A stretch of 64,000 nt of DNA from an uncultured Lactobacillus sp. GTDB lineage: Bacteria; Bacillota; Bacilli; Lactobacillales; Lactobacillaceae. Made by a program: the position numbers and the translations under genes. This document shows, in pieces, positions 46,781 to 56,254 of the stretch. The notes beneath the pieces were generated by a model. The model was given only the letters and a program-made list of their open reading frames with translations. It did not search any database and was not told the DNA's origin. The stretch spans positions 96,792-160,791 of the forward strand of contig CANOGU010000002.1 in the NCBI GenBank assembly GCA_947565635.1, in the 5' to 3' direction. The number at the start of each line of letters is the position of its first letter. The stretch's first letter is position 1.

Positions 46781-48127
46781 TTATTTCTTCTCAAGCACCG
46801 CCACTGCTTCAACGTGCGGAGTTTGAGGGAACATATCAACAGGATCAATTTCGTTAAAGTCATAACCCTGTTCACGGAACAATTGTAGATCTCTAATCAT
46901 TGTAGCCGGATTGCATGAGATATAAACAATCTTCTTAGGATCAGTTTCAACGGCTGCATCAATAAATTCTGGCGTTAATCCCTTTCTTGGTGGATCAACA
47001 AAGATCACATCAGTCTTAAGTCCTTCTTTAGCCCACTGAGGCATTACTTCTTCAGCTTTTCCAACTACATATTCCGCATTATCAATACCATTTAGCTTAG
47101 CATTTGCATTTGCATCATCAACAGCTGGCTTAATAACTTCCATCCCTCGAACTGCCTTAACATGCTTAGCAACTGACAAGCCAATAGTTCCAATTCCAGA
47201 ATAAGCATCGATCACTACATCATTAGGTTTGAGGTCTGCCTTTTGAATTGCTAAATCATATAAGCGTGGTGTTTGCAGTGAATTAATCTGGAAGAAACTT
47301 TGAGGTGAAATCTTGAAACTAACATCCCCAATTTTATCGGTAATTTGAGGTTCTCCCCAAAGCAAGTAGTCTTTCTTACCCAAAATCACATTAGTCTTCT
47401 TAGGATTATGGTTTAAAACGACACTAGTTACACCCTTAATTTCACTAATTTCTTTAGTTACTTTTTGCAATTGTGGAAAATCTTTGTGCAAGCAAACTAA
47501 AATCACCATGATTTCACCAGTAGCTTTCGAGCGACGTACATCAAGATAACGCACCTCACCCTTATTGTGGATTTCATCATAAGCTGGTACATGATTCTTT
47601 CTTAAAATATCACGAACTTTAATCAAAACTCGATCAATTTCCGGATCGGTGGTAAAGAAATTAGTTAACGGTACTAAATCATGCGAATGTTTTCTAAAGA
47701 AACCAATATCAAGCTTGCCATTAACTTCACGTACTGGTACTTGCGCCTTATTCCGGTAACCAGTTTCTTCTGGACTAGGTATCGTTTGACCTACTTTAAC
47801 ATTATCTAAGTCTGCTTTATGTAGTAAATTAACAACTTGATTACGTTTAAATTCAAGCTGTTTATCATACTTAATATGAGCAAGAGATGCAAGCCCTGTT
47901 TGAACCCATTGGCGAAGTTTCACGTTAATCCGATCTGGGCTTTCTTTTTTAATTTTTTCAATTTTTGCAAAAGCAAAATTTTTCTTTACTTTTAAAAGCT
48001 TGGCAGAAACAATTTCGCCTGGAAGAGCATTATTTACAAAGACAGTCATTCCGTCTAAGTGAGCAACGCCCATTGCTTCATAAGATAAATCCGTAATTTC
48101 TAAGTCGACAATTTGATTTTTTTGCAT
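46781..48127 (-). CDS. TrmA/RumA-family RNA (uracil-5-)-methyltransferase (RlmCD-like)
   Basis: 448 residues. A TRAM domain (residues 1-60) and a SAM domain with VIDAYSGIGTIGLSVAK, VDPPRKGLTPEF and the catalytic Cys in YISCNPATMIRDL are present. In bacilli RlmCD makes m5U747 and m5U1939 in 23S rRNA. The iron-sulfur cysteines typical of E. coli RumA are absent from the N-terminal region. It is monocistronic. Confidence 0.92.
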   Translation of the reverse strand: MQKNQIVDLEITDLSYEAMGVAHLDGMTVFVNNALPGEIVSAKLLKVKKNFAFAKIEKIKKESPDRINVKLRQWVQTGLASLAHIKYDKQLEFKRNQVVNLLHKADLDNVKVGQTIPSPEETGYRNKAQVPVREVNGKLDIGFFRKHSHDLVPLTNFFTTDPEIDRVLIKVRDILRKNHVPAYDEIHNKGEVRYLDVRRSKATGEIMVILVCLHKDFPQLQKVTKEISEIKGVTSVVLNHNPKKTNVILGKKDYLLWGEPQITDKIGDVSFKISPQSFFQINSLQTPRLYDLAIQKADLKPNDVVIDAYSGIGTIGLSVAKHVKAVRGMEVIKPAVDDANANAKLNGIDNAEYVVGKAEEVMPQWAKEGLKTDVIFVDPPRKGLTPEFIDAAVETDPKKIVYISCNPATMIRDLQLFREQGYDFNEIDPVDMFPQTPHVEAVAVLEKK

Positions 48128-48175
48128 AATTTCAATTCCTTTTTAGATACTTGCTACTATTTTACTAAAAAAATA

Positions 48176-48859
48176 CTATTGCTTTTTAAAAGAATAGGCA
48201 CTAAAGACACTTAAAATAAATCCTAAAATCAAGCTACAAATGATTAAACTCCAGGATCCTAAAACGAAGTCTCCCTTAAGCCACATATTATTTAAAAGCA
48301 TTCCCCAATCAAATGGCCACCACATACTCCAAGAAGTTCTACTTAAAAACATTGCCAAAATTGAACTTAAAAATCCAATTCCTAGGGCAAAATATAAGTT
48401 AGTAACACGGAAAAGCCATGAATAAAACGGAACTAGCCAAATGGAAGTTAAGAAAATTCCAATCCCTGAGCAAAGCATCCAAACAATTTCTTCACTACTT
48501 GAAAAAATGAATCGTACACAAATTACCAAAGCTAAGAAAATCACGCTCATTAAAGCTGCTTGTAAAATTCCATGAATAATTCGCCCAACTTCGTAAGTAA
48601 AAAGATCTTGCGGCGAAGTTAAAATTTCTTTGAATTTTGTAGCTTGGTTTTGATAATAAGTACTAATTCCGATTACGAGAGCAATTGACATATTTAACCA
48701 AAAATAACTCCATTGTCCCATCATTAATTGCACCGAATATTGATTATCCCAGAAAACAGCAGTCATCATCAAAATGGCAATTAATGGCAAAAGCCAAATA
48801 AGCAAATGAATAATAGTATGCTTGTTTTTTAAAAATTCAACTTTTAAAATATTAGTCAT
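48176..48859 (-). CDS. ABC transporter permease (lantibiotic-immunity/multidrug type)
   Basis: 227 residues with six membrane spans. It starts MTNILKVEFLKNKHTIIHLLIWLLP; EFLKxKxT is common in LanE/LanG-type permeases that protect against lantibiotics or bacitracin. It overlaps the ATPase gene by eight bases. No bacteriocin genes are nearby, so the substrate is unknown. Confidence 0.85.
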   Translation of the reverse strand: MTNILKVEFLKNKHTIIHLLIWLLPLIAILMMTAVFWDNQYSVQLMMGQWSYFWLNMSIALVIGISTYYQNQATKFKEILTSPQDLFTYEVGRIIHGILQAALMSVIFLALVICVRFIFSSSEEIVWMLCSGIGIFLTSIWLVPFYSWLFRVTNLYFALGIGFLSSILAMFLSRTSWSMWWPFDWGMLLNNMWLKGDFVLGSWSLIICSLILGFILSVFSAYSFKKQ

Positions 48860-49556
48860 GCTTTACGCCTGCCTTCTCTAGAGTTGAAATAAATAAGTCC
48901 TCCAAATCTGTCTTTTGGTCATAATCTTCTTCTAGTAAAAGCTCCCCATTACCTAAGATAGCAATGCGATCAGCTACTTTTTGTATTTCAGAAAGCCTGT
49001 GACTAGCAATGATGATTGTTTTACCTTGCTTTTTTTCTAACATTAATAATTCACGTAGTTCATGAATTCCAAACGTATCAAGACCATTTGTTGGTTCATC
49101 TAAAACTACTAAGTCTGGATTTCCCATAAAAGCGAGCGCAATACCAAGACGTTGGCGCATCCCTGTTGAGAATCCTTTAACCTTTTCTTGATTATGATCA
49201 CCAAAGCCAAGCGTATTTAAAATCTGTTCTTGATCTTTGTTTTCAACATGATGAAGTTTTAATTTTAATTTGATATTATCTTCAACTGTTAAGTTATCAA
49301 ATAAGCCCGGCTCTTCGATTAACGAACCAATTACTTTTAAATCTTCTCGCTTCCAGTTTTCGCCCTTAAAGTTAATCACTCCTTCGGTTGGTTTCTCAAT
49401 TCCACTAATCATTTTCAAAAGAGTTGATTTACCAGCCCCATTCGGTCCCATGATGCAGTAAATTTTTCCTTCAGGAACATGAATATTGATTCGGCTCAAA
49501 ACATGTTTATTTTTGAAGTTTTTCCCTAATTCTTTGGTGGTTAAAATATCAGTCAT
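48852..49556 (-). CDS. ABC transporter ATP-binding protein (LanF/BcrA-like)
   Basis: 234 residues. Walker A IMGPNGAGKSTLLKMISG, the Q-loop with E in place of Q (LIEEPGLF, a feature of lantibiotic-immunity ATPases), signature GFSTGMRQRLGIA, Walker B LVVLDEPTNGLD, H-loop ASHRLSE. It partners the permease at 48176. The E-loop supports a peptide or lantibiotic resistance role over nutrient uptake (inference). Confidence 0.9.
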   Translation of the reverse strand: MTDILTTKELGKNFKNKHVLSRINIHVPEGKIYCIMGPNGAGKSTLLKMISGIEKPTEGVINFKGENWKREDLKVIGSLIEEPGLFDNLTVEDNIKLKLKLHHVENKDQEQILNTLGFGDHNQEKVKGFSTGMRQRLGIALAFMGNPDLVVLDEPTNGLDTFGIHELRELLMLEKKQGKTIIIASHRLSEIQKVADRIAILGNGELLLEEDYDQKTDLEDLFISTLEKAGVKHD

Positions 49557-49699
49557 CTTAATCCCTCAACTTATATTTATACTTTTTCTCTACCTATCTA
49601 TTTTACCGCTCGAAGTCCATAATTCGAAATTCTAATCATTTTTATTAATAAATTCATTGACATCTTTTTTTAAGCTTGTTATCATAATTGCAACAATTA

Positions 49700-49905
49700 T
49701 CGTCACAGTAGTGCTTATGTTAAGCGTCAGAGAGTTGGTGGTAAGGTGCGAACCAGTCAGGCATAAGTTATGAATTACAGCGATCAATCTTTTATTTGGC
49801 CACAATCAGTGCCGTTATCACCTGATGAGAGTGCTGCAAATATGCAGTAAATAGGTGGTACCACGGTAATGCGTCCTGTTGATTAATTTCAACAGGACTT
49901 TTTTT
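49700..49905 (+). promoter_or_regulatory. T-box leader with tyrosine specifier (TAC) ahead of the NhaC-family gene
   Basis: Stem I elements AGAGAG and GGTGCGAACC are followed by GAAT-TAC-A with TAC at 49776-49778, aligned exactly like the GAAT-TTC-A of the pheS leader. The T-box AGGTGGTACCACGG lies at 49853-49866, and the terminator GTCCTGTTGA / TCAACAGGAC with a T-run at 49873-49905. Antitermination should respond to uncharged tRNA-Tyr. Confidence 0.93.
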
Positions 49906-49920
49906 ATGGAGGATTTTTTT

Positions 49921-51297
49921 ATGAAAAAGAAAGTTTCTTTCTCAGAAGCAATTATTATCTTACTGTTACTCCTAATTATTTTAGGTATTTCAGTAATTAA
50001 ATTTGGCTTAATGCCAGAAGTTCCAGTTCTATTCACAGTCTGTTTATTAGTTTTCTGGCTCAGACTTAGAGGAAATGACTGGACTTCTATTCAAGACGGA
50101 ATTAAAGAAGGGATTGGTGTTGCCATTATTCCTATCTTTATTTTTATTTTAATCGGGGCCTTAATCGGTTTATGGATCAAAGGCAGCATTATCCCTTCAA
50201 TTATGGTGCTTGGCTTTCACTTAATTAGTGGACAATTCTTCGTTCCTTCCGTCTTCATTGTTTGCTCAATCGTGGGTCTAGCAATCGGAAGCGGCTTTAC
50301 AACTATTTCAACAGTTGGAATTGCTCTTTTTGGAATTGGTGCCAGTATGAATGCCAATCCTGCACTTGTTGTTGGTGCAATTATTTCTGGAGCAGTCTTT
50401 GGCGATAAAATGTCACCTTTATCTGACTCTACTAACCTTTCTTCTGCTGTCGCAGAAAGTGAACTATTTGCCCATATTAAAAATATGATGTGGTCTACGA
50501 TTCCAGCATTTGTAGTATCTTTAATTCTTTTTTGGATCTTAGGAAACAGTGGCTCAATTGATGCTTCCAAGATTAATCATACAGCTTCAGTTTTACAACA
50601 TAATTTCATTATTACTTGGTGGGCAATTGTTCCAATTATTTTAATGTTAATTTGTGCATGGAGAAAGATTCCAGCTATTCCCACTTTATTTTTAAATATC
50701 GCTGTCACTATCATTATGATTTTTATTCAAAATCCTCATCAATCCCTTACTGACTTAACTAATCTAATTATGAAAGGTTTCGTTGCCAAAACTAGTGATC
50801 CTTCCGTTAACGTCCTACTAACCCGTGGTGGTATTTCTAGCATGATGGATACTGTGGGCTTAATTATTGCTACTTTATCTCTCGGTGGTTTATTAATGAA
50901 GTTTAATATCGTTCAAACTGCCATGGAACCATTAGTTGAACACCTTAAAAAGCCTGGTCGTTTAGTAATTACTACTATTCTTTCCGGTATCTGCATTAAC
51001 TTATTTGTCGGCGAACAATACTTATCCGTAATCTTGCCAGGTCGCGCCTTTAAACAAGCATACGACAGAATCGGTCTTGCCCCACTTGCCTTGAGCCGTG
51101 TGTTAGAAGATGGAGGTAGCGTAATTAACTACTTAATCCCTTGGGGCGTGGCTGGATCATTTGCTGCTTCTACTCTGGGGGTTCCAGTTTTAGCCTTTAT
51201 CCCATTTACCTTCTTTAGTTTACTTTCTCCTGTTTTCTCAATTCTTTCTGGAGTAACAGGAATTGGATTAAAGTGGCAACCTAAGTCTAAAAAATAA
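49921..51297 (+). CDS. NhaC-family Na+/H+ antiporter-like transporter (predicted tyrosine uptake)
   Basis: 458 residues with about eleven membrane spans; NhaC signatures include IIGALIGLWIKGSIIPS-like segments and GDKMSPLSDSTNLSSA. The Tyr T-box immediately upstream implies an amino acid transporter rather than ion homeostasis; NhaC paralogues under Tyr T-boxes have been predicted as tyrosine transporters in comparative studies of T-box genes. The start at 49921 is chosen because GGAGG lies just upstream, right after the leader terminator. The longer frame from 49879 lies within the terminator. Confidence 0.92.
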   Translation: MKKKVSFSEAIIILLLLLIILGISVIKFGLMPEVPVLFTVCLLVFWLRLRGNDWTSIQDGIKEGIGVAIIPIFIFILIGALIGLWIKGSIIPSIMVLGFHLISGQFFVPSVFIVCSIVGLAIGSGFTTISTVGIALFGIGASMNANPALVVGAIISGAVFGDKMSPLSDSTNLSSAVAESELFAHIKNMMWSTIPAFVVSLILFWILGNSGSIDASKINHTASVLQHNFIITWWAIVPIILMLICAWRKIPAIPTLFLNIAVTIIMIFIQNPHQSLTDLTNLIMKGFVAKTSDPSVNVLLTRGGISSMMDTVGLIIATLSLGGLLMKFNIVQTAMEPLVEHLKKPGRLVITTILSGICINLFVGEQYLSVILPGRAFKQAYDRIGLAPLALSRVLEDGGSVINYLIPWGVAGSFAASTLGVPVLAFIPFTFFSLLSPVFSILSGVTGIGLKWQPKSKK

Positions 51298-51308
51298 TTT
51301 TTACCATA

Positions 51309-51352
51309 AAATCCGTACTATATACACTTATATAGTGAAATAGTACGGATTT
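51309..51352 (+). terminator. Perfect 13-bp hairpin after the NhaC-family gene
   Basis: AAATCCGTACTAT (51309-51321) and ATAGTACGGATTT (51340-51352) pair perfectly, but only three Ts end the stem and no T-run follows, so termination would be weak. It may act as a partial terminator or RNA processing signal. Confidence 0.6.
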
Positions 51353-51421
51353 GCCATTGACGAAACTTTTAATACATTGTAAATTATTAGTAATTAAAAA
51401 CATATCAAAGGAGGAAGGGAA

Positions 51422-52261
51422 GCAAATCATTTTCTAGTACTACAAACCGATTTCGGCTTAAAAGATGGGACCGTTAGTACCATGCACGGAGTTGCCCACA
51501 TGGTTGCTCCTCACATCGTTGTTTCAGATTTAACTCATGAGCTTCCACCTTATGATATTTGATCTGCCTCTTACCGCCTTTACCAAACTATTAAGTATTG
51601 GCCAAAAGGTACAAGTTTTGTTTCAGTTGTTGATCCAGATGTTGGTTCAGACCGAAAGAGCATTGCGGTTAAGACAAAAAGCGGACACTTTATTATTACG
51701 CCAGATAATGGTTCTTTAACTCATCTTGCAACCTACATGGTCATTGACGAAGTAAGAGAAATTGACGAACAAAAGAACCGTCTTCCTTATTCTTCTGAAA
51801 GTAACACTTTCCATGGACGTGATATTTATGCTTACAATGGCGCACTTTTAGCAGACGGCGAAAAGACATTTGAAGAATTTGGTCAACGATTAGATCCAGA
51901 TTCAATTGTAAAATTGCCACTTACTGAAGCTAGTCTAGAAGATAATCATATTAAAGGGTCAATTGACGTTTTAGATATTCGCTTCGGTTCTCTGTGGACA
52001 AATATTTCTTATGAACTAATAAAAAAGGCAAACATTAAACGTGGCGATTAGCTTACTATTACGATTACTTATCAGAATCAACTTTACTATCATGATACAA
52101 TACCATTTGTAACGTCTTTTGCCGATGTTGCACTCAATGATCCTTTAATCTATATTAATTCACTAGTTAATGTCGGCATCGCCTTAAACTAAGCTTCATT
52201 TGCGGATACGTATAGTATTGGTACAGGAAATGATTGGAAAATTGATTTAATAAAAAAATAA
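51422..52261 (+). pseudogene. SAM hydroxide adenosyltransferase (DUF62), inactivated by three in-frame stops
   Basis: One frame of 279 codons encodes LQTDFGLKDGTVSTMHGV, VSDLTHELPPYDI, VSVVDPDVGSDRKSIAVKT, FIITPDNGSLTHLA and a C-domain with YHDTIPFVTSFADV. Internal stops stand at 51560-51562 (TGA), 52049-52051 (TAG) and 52190-52192 (TAA), and the ATG is lost (GAA in its place); no frameshift is seen. Each stop is one transition from a sensible codon. Active homologues hydrolyse SAM to adenosine and methionine. An ECF transporter follows, as in related bacteria. Confidence 0.93.
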
Positions 52262-52281
52262 TTTATTTATGGGGGAAAATT

Positions 52282-52839
52282 ATGAATAATCAAAAAGGCT
52301 TATCAGTAAAAAGTGTTGTTGCAATTGGTATTGGAGCTGCCATTTATGTTATTTTAGCTCGTTTCACATCAATTCCAACCGGTATTCCAAACACTAACAT
52401 TGAAATCGTATATCCGTTTTTAGCATTGCTTGCAACCATTTATGGTCCTGTTGTTGGCTTCTCGGTTGGCTTTATTGGACACGCACTAAGTGACTTCTTA
52501 ATGTACGGTCAAACCTGGTGGAGTTGGGTTTTAGCAACTGCTATTTTAGGTTTAATCATTGGTCTTTACGGTATGCGCCTTGACTTAGAAAATGGTGTTT
52601 TTACTACCAAGCAAATGATTGGTTTTAACATTGTTCAAGTGATTGCTAACGTTGTTTCTTGGTTAATAATCGCACCAGTTGGTGATATCTTAATTTACAG
52701 CGAACCACAAAATAAAGTCTTCTTACAAGGTGCAACTGCAACAATTACTAACTCTATCTCTATCTTAATTTTAGGAACTATTTTACTTAAAGCTTATGCT
52801 GCTACTAAAGTTAAGAAAGGTAGTTTACGTAAAGACTAA
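52282..52839 (+). CDS. ECF transporter S component, UPF0397 family
   Basis: 185 residues with six membrane spans; LARFTSIPTGIPNTNIEI and GHALSDFLMYGQTWWSW are characteristic of UPF0397. This family is often labelled riboflavin-type, but the substrate is not proven. The neighbouring DUF62 enzyme (SAM hydrolysis to adenosine and methionine) suggests a nucleoside- or methionine-linked ligand (inference). GGGGGAAAAT precedes the ATG. The ATPase and T component follow directly. Confidence 0.9.
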   Translation: MNNQKGLSVKSVVAIGIGAAIYVILARFTSIPTGIPNTNIEIVYPFLALLATIYGPVVGFSVGFIGHALSDFLMYGQTWWSWVLATAILGLIIGLYGMRLDLENGVFTTKQMIGFNIVQVIANVVSWLIIAPVGDILIYSEPQNKVFLQGATATITNSISILILGTILLKAYAATKVKKGSLRKD

Positions 52840-52860
52840 TTACGAAAGGTTACTCAATTA

Positions 52861-54582
52861 ATGACAGAACCGATTATCGAATTTAAAAATTTTTCATTTA
52901 AATATAACAGCCAAGCTGAATCTACTCTTAAAGATATTAATCTCAAAATTAACAAGGGTGAAAAAATCCTCTTGGCTGGACCTTCAGGCAGCGGCAAATC
53001 TACAATTGGTCGCTGCCTTAATGGTCTTATTCCAAATATTGATCAAGGTGAAATTACGGGTCAATGCTTAGTCAACGGCAAAGACATCACTAAAACTAGT
53101 CTCTTTGACTTTTCATTTACTACTTCCACCATCTTACAAGACGCCGACAGTCAATTTATTGGCTTAACAGTCGGTGAAGATATTGCTTTTGCTTTAGAAA
53201 ATGACTGTCAATCTAAGGACAAAATGCATCAAACTGTAAATCAATGGGCTAAAGAATTGCAAATCAAAGAACTTCTGACTCAGTCACCGCAAAGTCTTTC
53301 TGGTGGTCAAAAACAAATTGTTGCCCTAGCAGGTGTTTTAGTTGACGAATCACCCATCTTAATTTTTGATGAACCATTAGCTAACCTTGATCCTGCTTCT
53401 GGTCTTAAAACCATGGCAATTATTGATAAAATCCAAAAAGAACTTAATGCGACTGTAATTATCATTGAACACCGCGTTGAAGAAGTTCTTAGTCAGTCAA
53501 TAGACAAAATTGTTTTAGTTAATGATGGCAAGATTATCGCTGATCACCCTACTAATCAATTGCTTCATGTCGATATTTTAGAAAAAGTTGGTGTTCGGCA
53601 GCCACTTTATTTAAAAGCCCTGGCAGCCGCAAATGTAGATCTAGGTTCTATTCAAAAGCTTGATAAAATAGCAGACTTACCGGATTCTGATCAAATTAGT
53701 CAAAAACTCACTAGCTGGACAAATCAAATCTCACTAAAAAAAGACAAATCAATCAAGCAACCTTTATTAAAATTAGACCACGTCGGTCACCAATATAGTA
53801 AGCATCAACCTTATCCTTTACAGGACGTTTCAGCTACTATCAATAAAGGTGATTTCATTTCAATAGTTGGGCAAAATGGTGCGGGTAAAACTACTCTATG
53901 CCGAATTATTTGTGGCTTTATTTCTAATGAAGGAAAAATTACTCTTAAAGACCAAGATCTAGCCAATTTATCGATCAAAGAAAGAGCCGAAAAAATTGGT
54001 TATGTGATGCAAGATCCTAATCAAATGATCTCACAAAAAATGATTTTTGATGAAATTGCCTTAGGATTACGTCTGCGCAATGTAGATGAAGATACGATTA
54101 AGCAAAAAGTAAATCAAACTCTAAAAATTTGTGGTCTATATCCTTTTAGACATTGGCCTATTTCTGCTCTTAGTTTTGGTCAGAAAAAACGAATAACAAT
54201 TGCTTCAATCTTAGTTTTAGAACCAGAGATTATTATTTTAGATGAGCCAACTGCAGGTCAAGATTGGAAAACATATACAGAAATTATGGACTTTTTAAAG
54301 CATTTAAATAATTTAGGTAAAACAATCATTATTATCACCCATGATATGCACTTAATGCTTGAATATACTAGTCGCTCCCTAGCCTTTGCAAAAGGTAAAT
54401 TGATTGCAGATACTACACCGATTGAACTATTAACTAACCCTGAATTAATTAGCAAGGCCTCTTTAAAGAGAACTAGTCTTTATAAATTAGCAAAGCACTA
54501 TAGTTTGCCTGATCCAAATAAATTCGTACAAGCCTATATTAATTTTGAGCAACAAAACTGGAGGGATGAAGATTATGAATGA
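52861..54582 (+). CDS. ECF transporter double ATPase (fused A-A' subunits)
   Basis: 573 residues with two ABC domains in tandem. The first has LLAGPSGSGKSTIGRC, LSGGQKQIVAL and LIFDEPLANLD (about 35-205). The second has IVGQNGAGKTTLCRI, LSFGQKKRITIA and IILDEPTAGQD (about 330-500). It powers uptake with the S and T components. A fused pair dedicated to one S component suggests a group I transporter rather than a shared module. Confidence 0.93.
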   Translation: MTEPIIEFKNFSFKYNSQAESTLKDINLKINKGEKILLAGPSGSGKSTIGRCLNGLIPNIDQGEITGQCLVNGKDITKTSLFDFSFTTSTILQDADSQFIGLTVGEDIAFALENDCQSKDKMHQTVNQWAKELQIKELLTQSPQSLSGGQKQIVALAGVLVDESPILIFDEPLANLDPASGLKTMAIIDKIQKELNATVIIIEHRVEEVLSQSIDKIVLVNDGKIIADHPTNQLLHVDILEKVGVRQPLYLKALAAANVDLGSIQKLDKIADLPDSDQISQKLTSWTNQISLKKDKSIKQPLLKLDHVGHQYSKHQPYPLQDVSATINKGDFISIVGQNGAGKTTLCRIICGFISNEGKITLKDQDLANLSIKERAEKIGYVMQDPNQMISQKMIFDEIALGLRLRNVDEDTIKQKVNQTLKICGLYPFRHWPISALSFGQKKRITIASILVLEPEIIILDEPTAGQDWKTYTEIMDFLKHLNNLGKTIIIITHDMHLMLEYTSRSLAFAKGKLIADTTPIELLTNPELISKASLKRTSLYKLAKHYSLPDPNKFVQAYINFEQQNWRDEDYE

Positions 54583-55405
54583 TAGTAAAATTTTAGGCTA
54601 CCAGCCAGGAAATAGTTTTATCCACGCCTTAAATGCTACTACTAAAATGATCTTTTTAATTCTAGTATCTATCGCTTGTATGGTTACTTACGATACTCGT
54701 TTTCTAATTGCCATTTGTATTCTATCCTTAATTTTATTAAAAATAGCTGGCATCAAATGGAAACAAGTATCGTTTATCGTTAAGTTCATTATTGTTTTTG
54801 CGATTATCAATATTATTGCAGTCTTCATCTTTCAGCCAACTTATGGTGAAACGTTGTATCACTCACGAACAGTCCTAATTAATGCAGGTTACTTCACTTT
54901 GACTGCTCAAGAATTGTTTTATTTATTTAACGTTAGTCTGAAATACATCTGTTCTATTCCCCTAGTGCTGCTCTTTTTATTAACGACTAATCCTAGTCAA
55001 TTCGCAGCTAGTTTAAATAAAATTGGCGTCAGCTATAAGGTCTCTTATGCCGTTTCTTTAGCCTTGCGCTATATCCCTAACATTCAAGAAAGTTATTGGT
55101 CAATTTCTGCTGCCCAGCAAGCGCGTGGTAATGAATTATCTAAAAAAGCATCCCTGGGCAAAAGAATTCATGGAACACTAAATATCGTTACTCCACTTAT
55201 CTTTTCAAGTCTTGACCGAATTGACACAATTAGTACTGCTATGCAACTTAGACGTTTTGGCTCAAAGAAAAAACGTACCTGGTATGTTGCAGAAAGTTTT
55301 AGCTTAGCAGACTATTTAGTCACGAGCTTAGCCTTTATTCTAGTTTTAGTCGTTATTTTGCTCTTTAAAGTTAATTCTGGGCGCTTCTATAATCCCTTTG
55401 TATAA
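54575..55405 (+). CDS. ECF transporter T component (EcfT-like)
   Basis: 276 residues, five to six membrane spans. Two coupling motifs are seen: QQARGNE and the second, divergent QLRRFGS (usually ARG). The start at 54575 (MNDSKILGYQPG) is chosen because GGAGG lies 10-11 bases upstream; it overlaps the ATPase gene by eight bases. Confidence 0.9.
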   Translation: MNDSKILGYQPGNSFIHALNATTKMIFLILVSIACMVTYDTRFLIAICILSLILLKIAGIKWKQVSFIVKFIIVFAIINIIAVFIFQPTYGETLYHSRTVLINAGYFTLTAQELFYLFNVSLKYICSIPLVLLFLLTTNPSQFAASLNKIGVSYKVSYAVSLALRYIPNIQESYWSISAAQQARGNELSKKASLGKRIHGTLNIVTPLIFSSLDRIDTISTAMQLRRFGSKKKRTWYVAESFSLADYLVTSLAFILVLVVILLFKVNSGRFYNPFV

Positions 55406-55466
55406 AAGTTTCTTTTATATTTAATATACGTTAAAATATACTAATAAAAAGAAAGAAGGAGAGCTT

Positions 55467-56180
55467 ATGAATAACTTTTCACAAGAACCAGAACGTCGTA
55501 CAATTGTTGATGTAACTGGATTAAATAGATTCTTAACCAGAATGTACGGTATGATGACAATTGCCGTTTTAGTGTCTGCTTTGAGTGCTTACTTAACAAT
55601 GACCGTCTTTAGAACTCAAGTTTTAACTTTATTTTCTAGTAACCCAGCAATGACTTGGATTTTATTGTTAGTTCCACTTGCACTAACTTTTGGGATTAGC
55701 TTTAGAGCAACAAGAAATCCGGTAGCTAGCTTTGTTATGTTAATGGTCATGGCAATTGTTTACGGAGTCGAGTTTTCACTAATTGCTGGTGCTTACACTG
55801 GTCGTAGTATTGCTTCTGCATTCGTTGCTTCTTCAACTGTCTTCATTACTATGGCAGTTATCGGTACAACAACTAAGAAGAACTTGAATAATCTTGGCTC
55901 TTACGCTTCAGCAGCTTTAATTGGATTAATTGTTGCAATGCTAATCAACATGTTCTTAAGAAATCCAATGGTTTCTTACATTTTCTCATTTATTGCAGTT
56001 ATTATCTTTACTATTTTAACTGCTTGGGATGCACAAAGAATGAAGCAAATCTACGAAAACTACAGTGGCCAAGTTTCTGTTGACGGCTTAGCAGTTGCGG
56101 GTGCTTTGGCACTTTACTTAGATTTCGTTAACTTATTCTTACAATTCTTACAAATCTTTGGATTTAGCGATAGAAATTAA
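55467..56180 (+). CDS. Bax inhibitor-1 (BI-1/YbhL) family membrane protein
   Basis: 237 residues with seven membrane spans. The family C-terminus is visible: ILTAWDAQRMKQIYENYSG and GALALYLDFVNLFLQFLQIFG, including the Asp residues thought to sense pH. AGGAGAGC precedes the ATG. It is monocistronic, with its own terminator. It may act as a proton/calcium leak channel (family knowledge). Confidence 0.93.
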   Translation: MNNFSQEPERRTIVDVTGLNRFLTRMYGMMTIAVLVSALSAYLTMTVFRTQVLTLFSSNPAMTWILLLVPLALTFGISFRATRNPVASFVMLMVMAIVYGVEFSLIAGAYTGRSIASAFVASSTVFITMAVIGTTTKKNLNNLGSYASAALIGLIVAMLINMFLRNPMVSYIFSFIAVIIFTILTAWDAQRMKQIYENYSGQVSVDGLAVAGALALYLDFVNLFLQFLQIFGFSDRN

Positions 56181-56191
56181 TATTTTACATA

Positions 56192-56237
56192 AAAAGCTAC
56201 TAAATCTTGGTATTCAAGCCTTGATTTAGTAGCTTTT
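56192..56237. terminator. Bidirectional terminator after the BI-1 gene
   Basis: AAAAGCTACTAAATC / GATTTAGTAGCTTTT 15-bp stem with a long loop and T-runs on both strands. Confidence 0.9.
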
Positions 56238-56254
56238 TTGCTTAGTATTATTTA

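Noticed and set aside
50217-50570. Minus-strand frame of 117 codons opposite the NhaC-family gene
   Set aside because: It overlaps a clear transporter gene and has no RBS or recognised domain.
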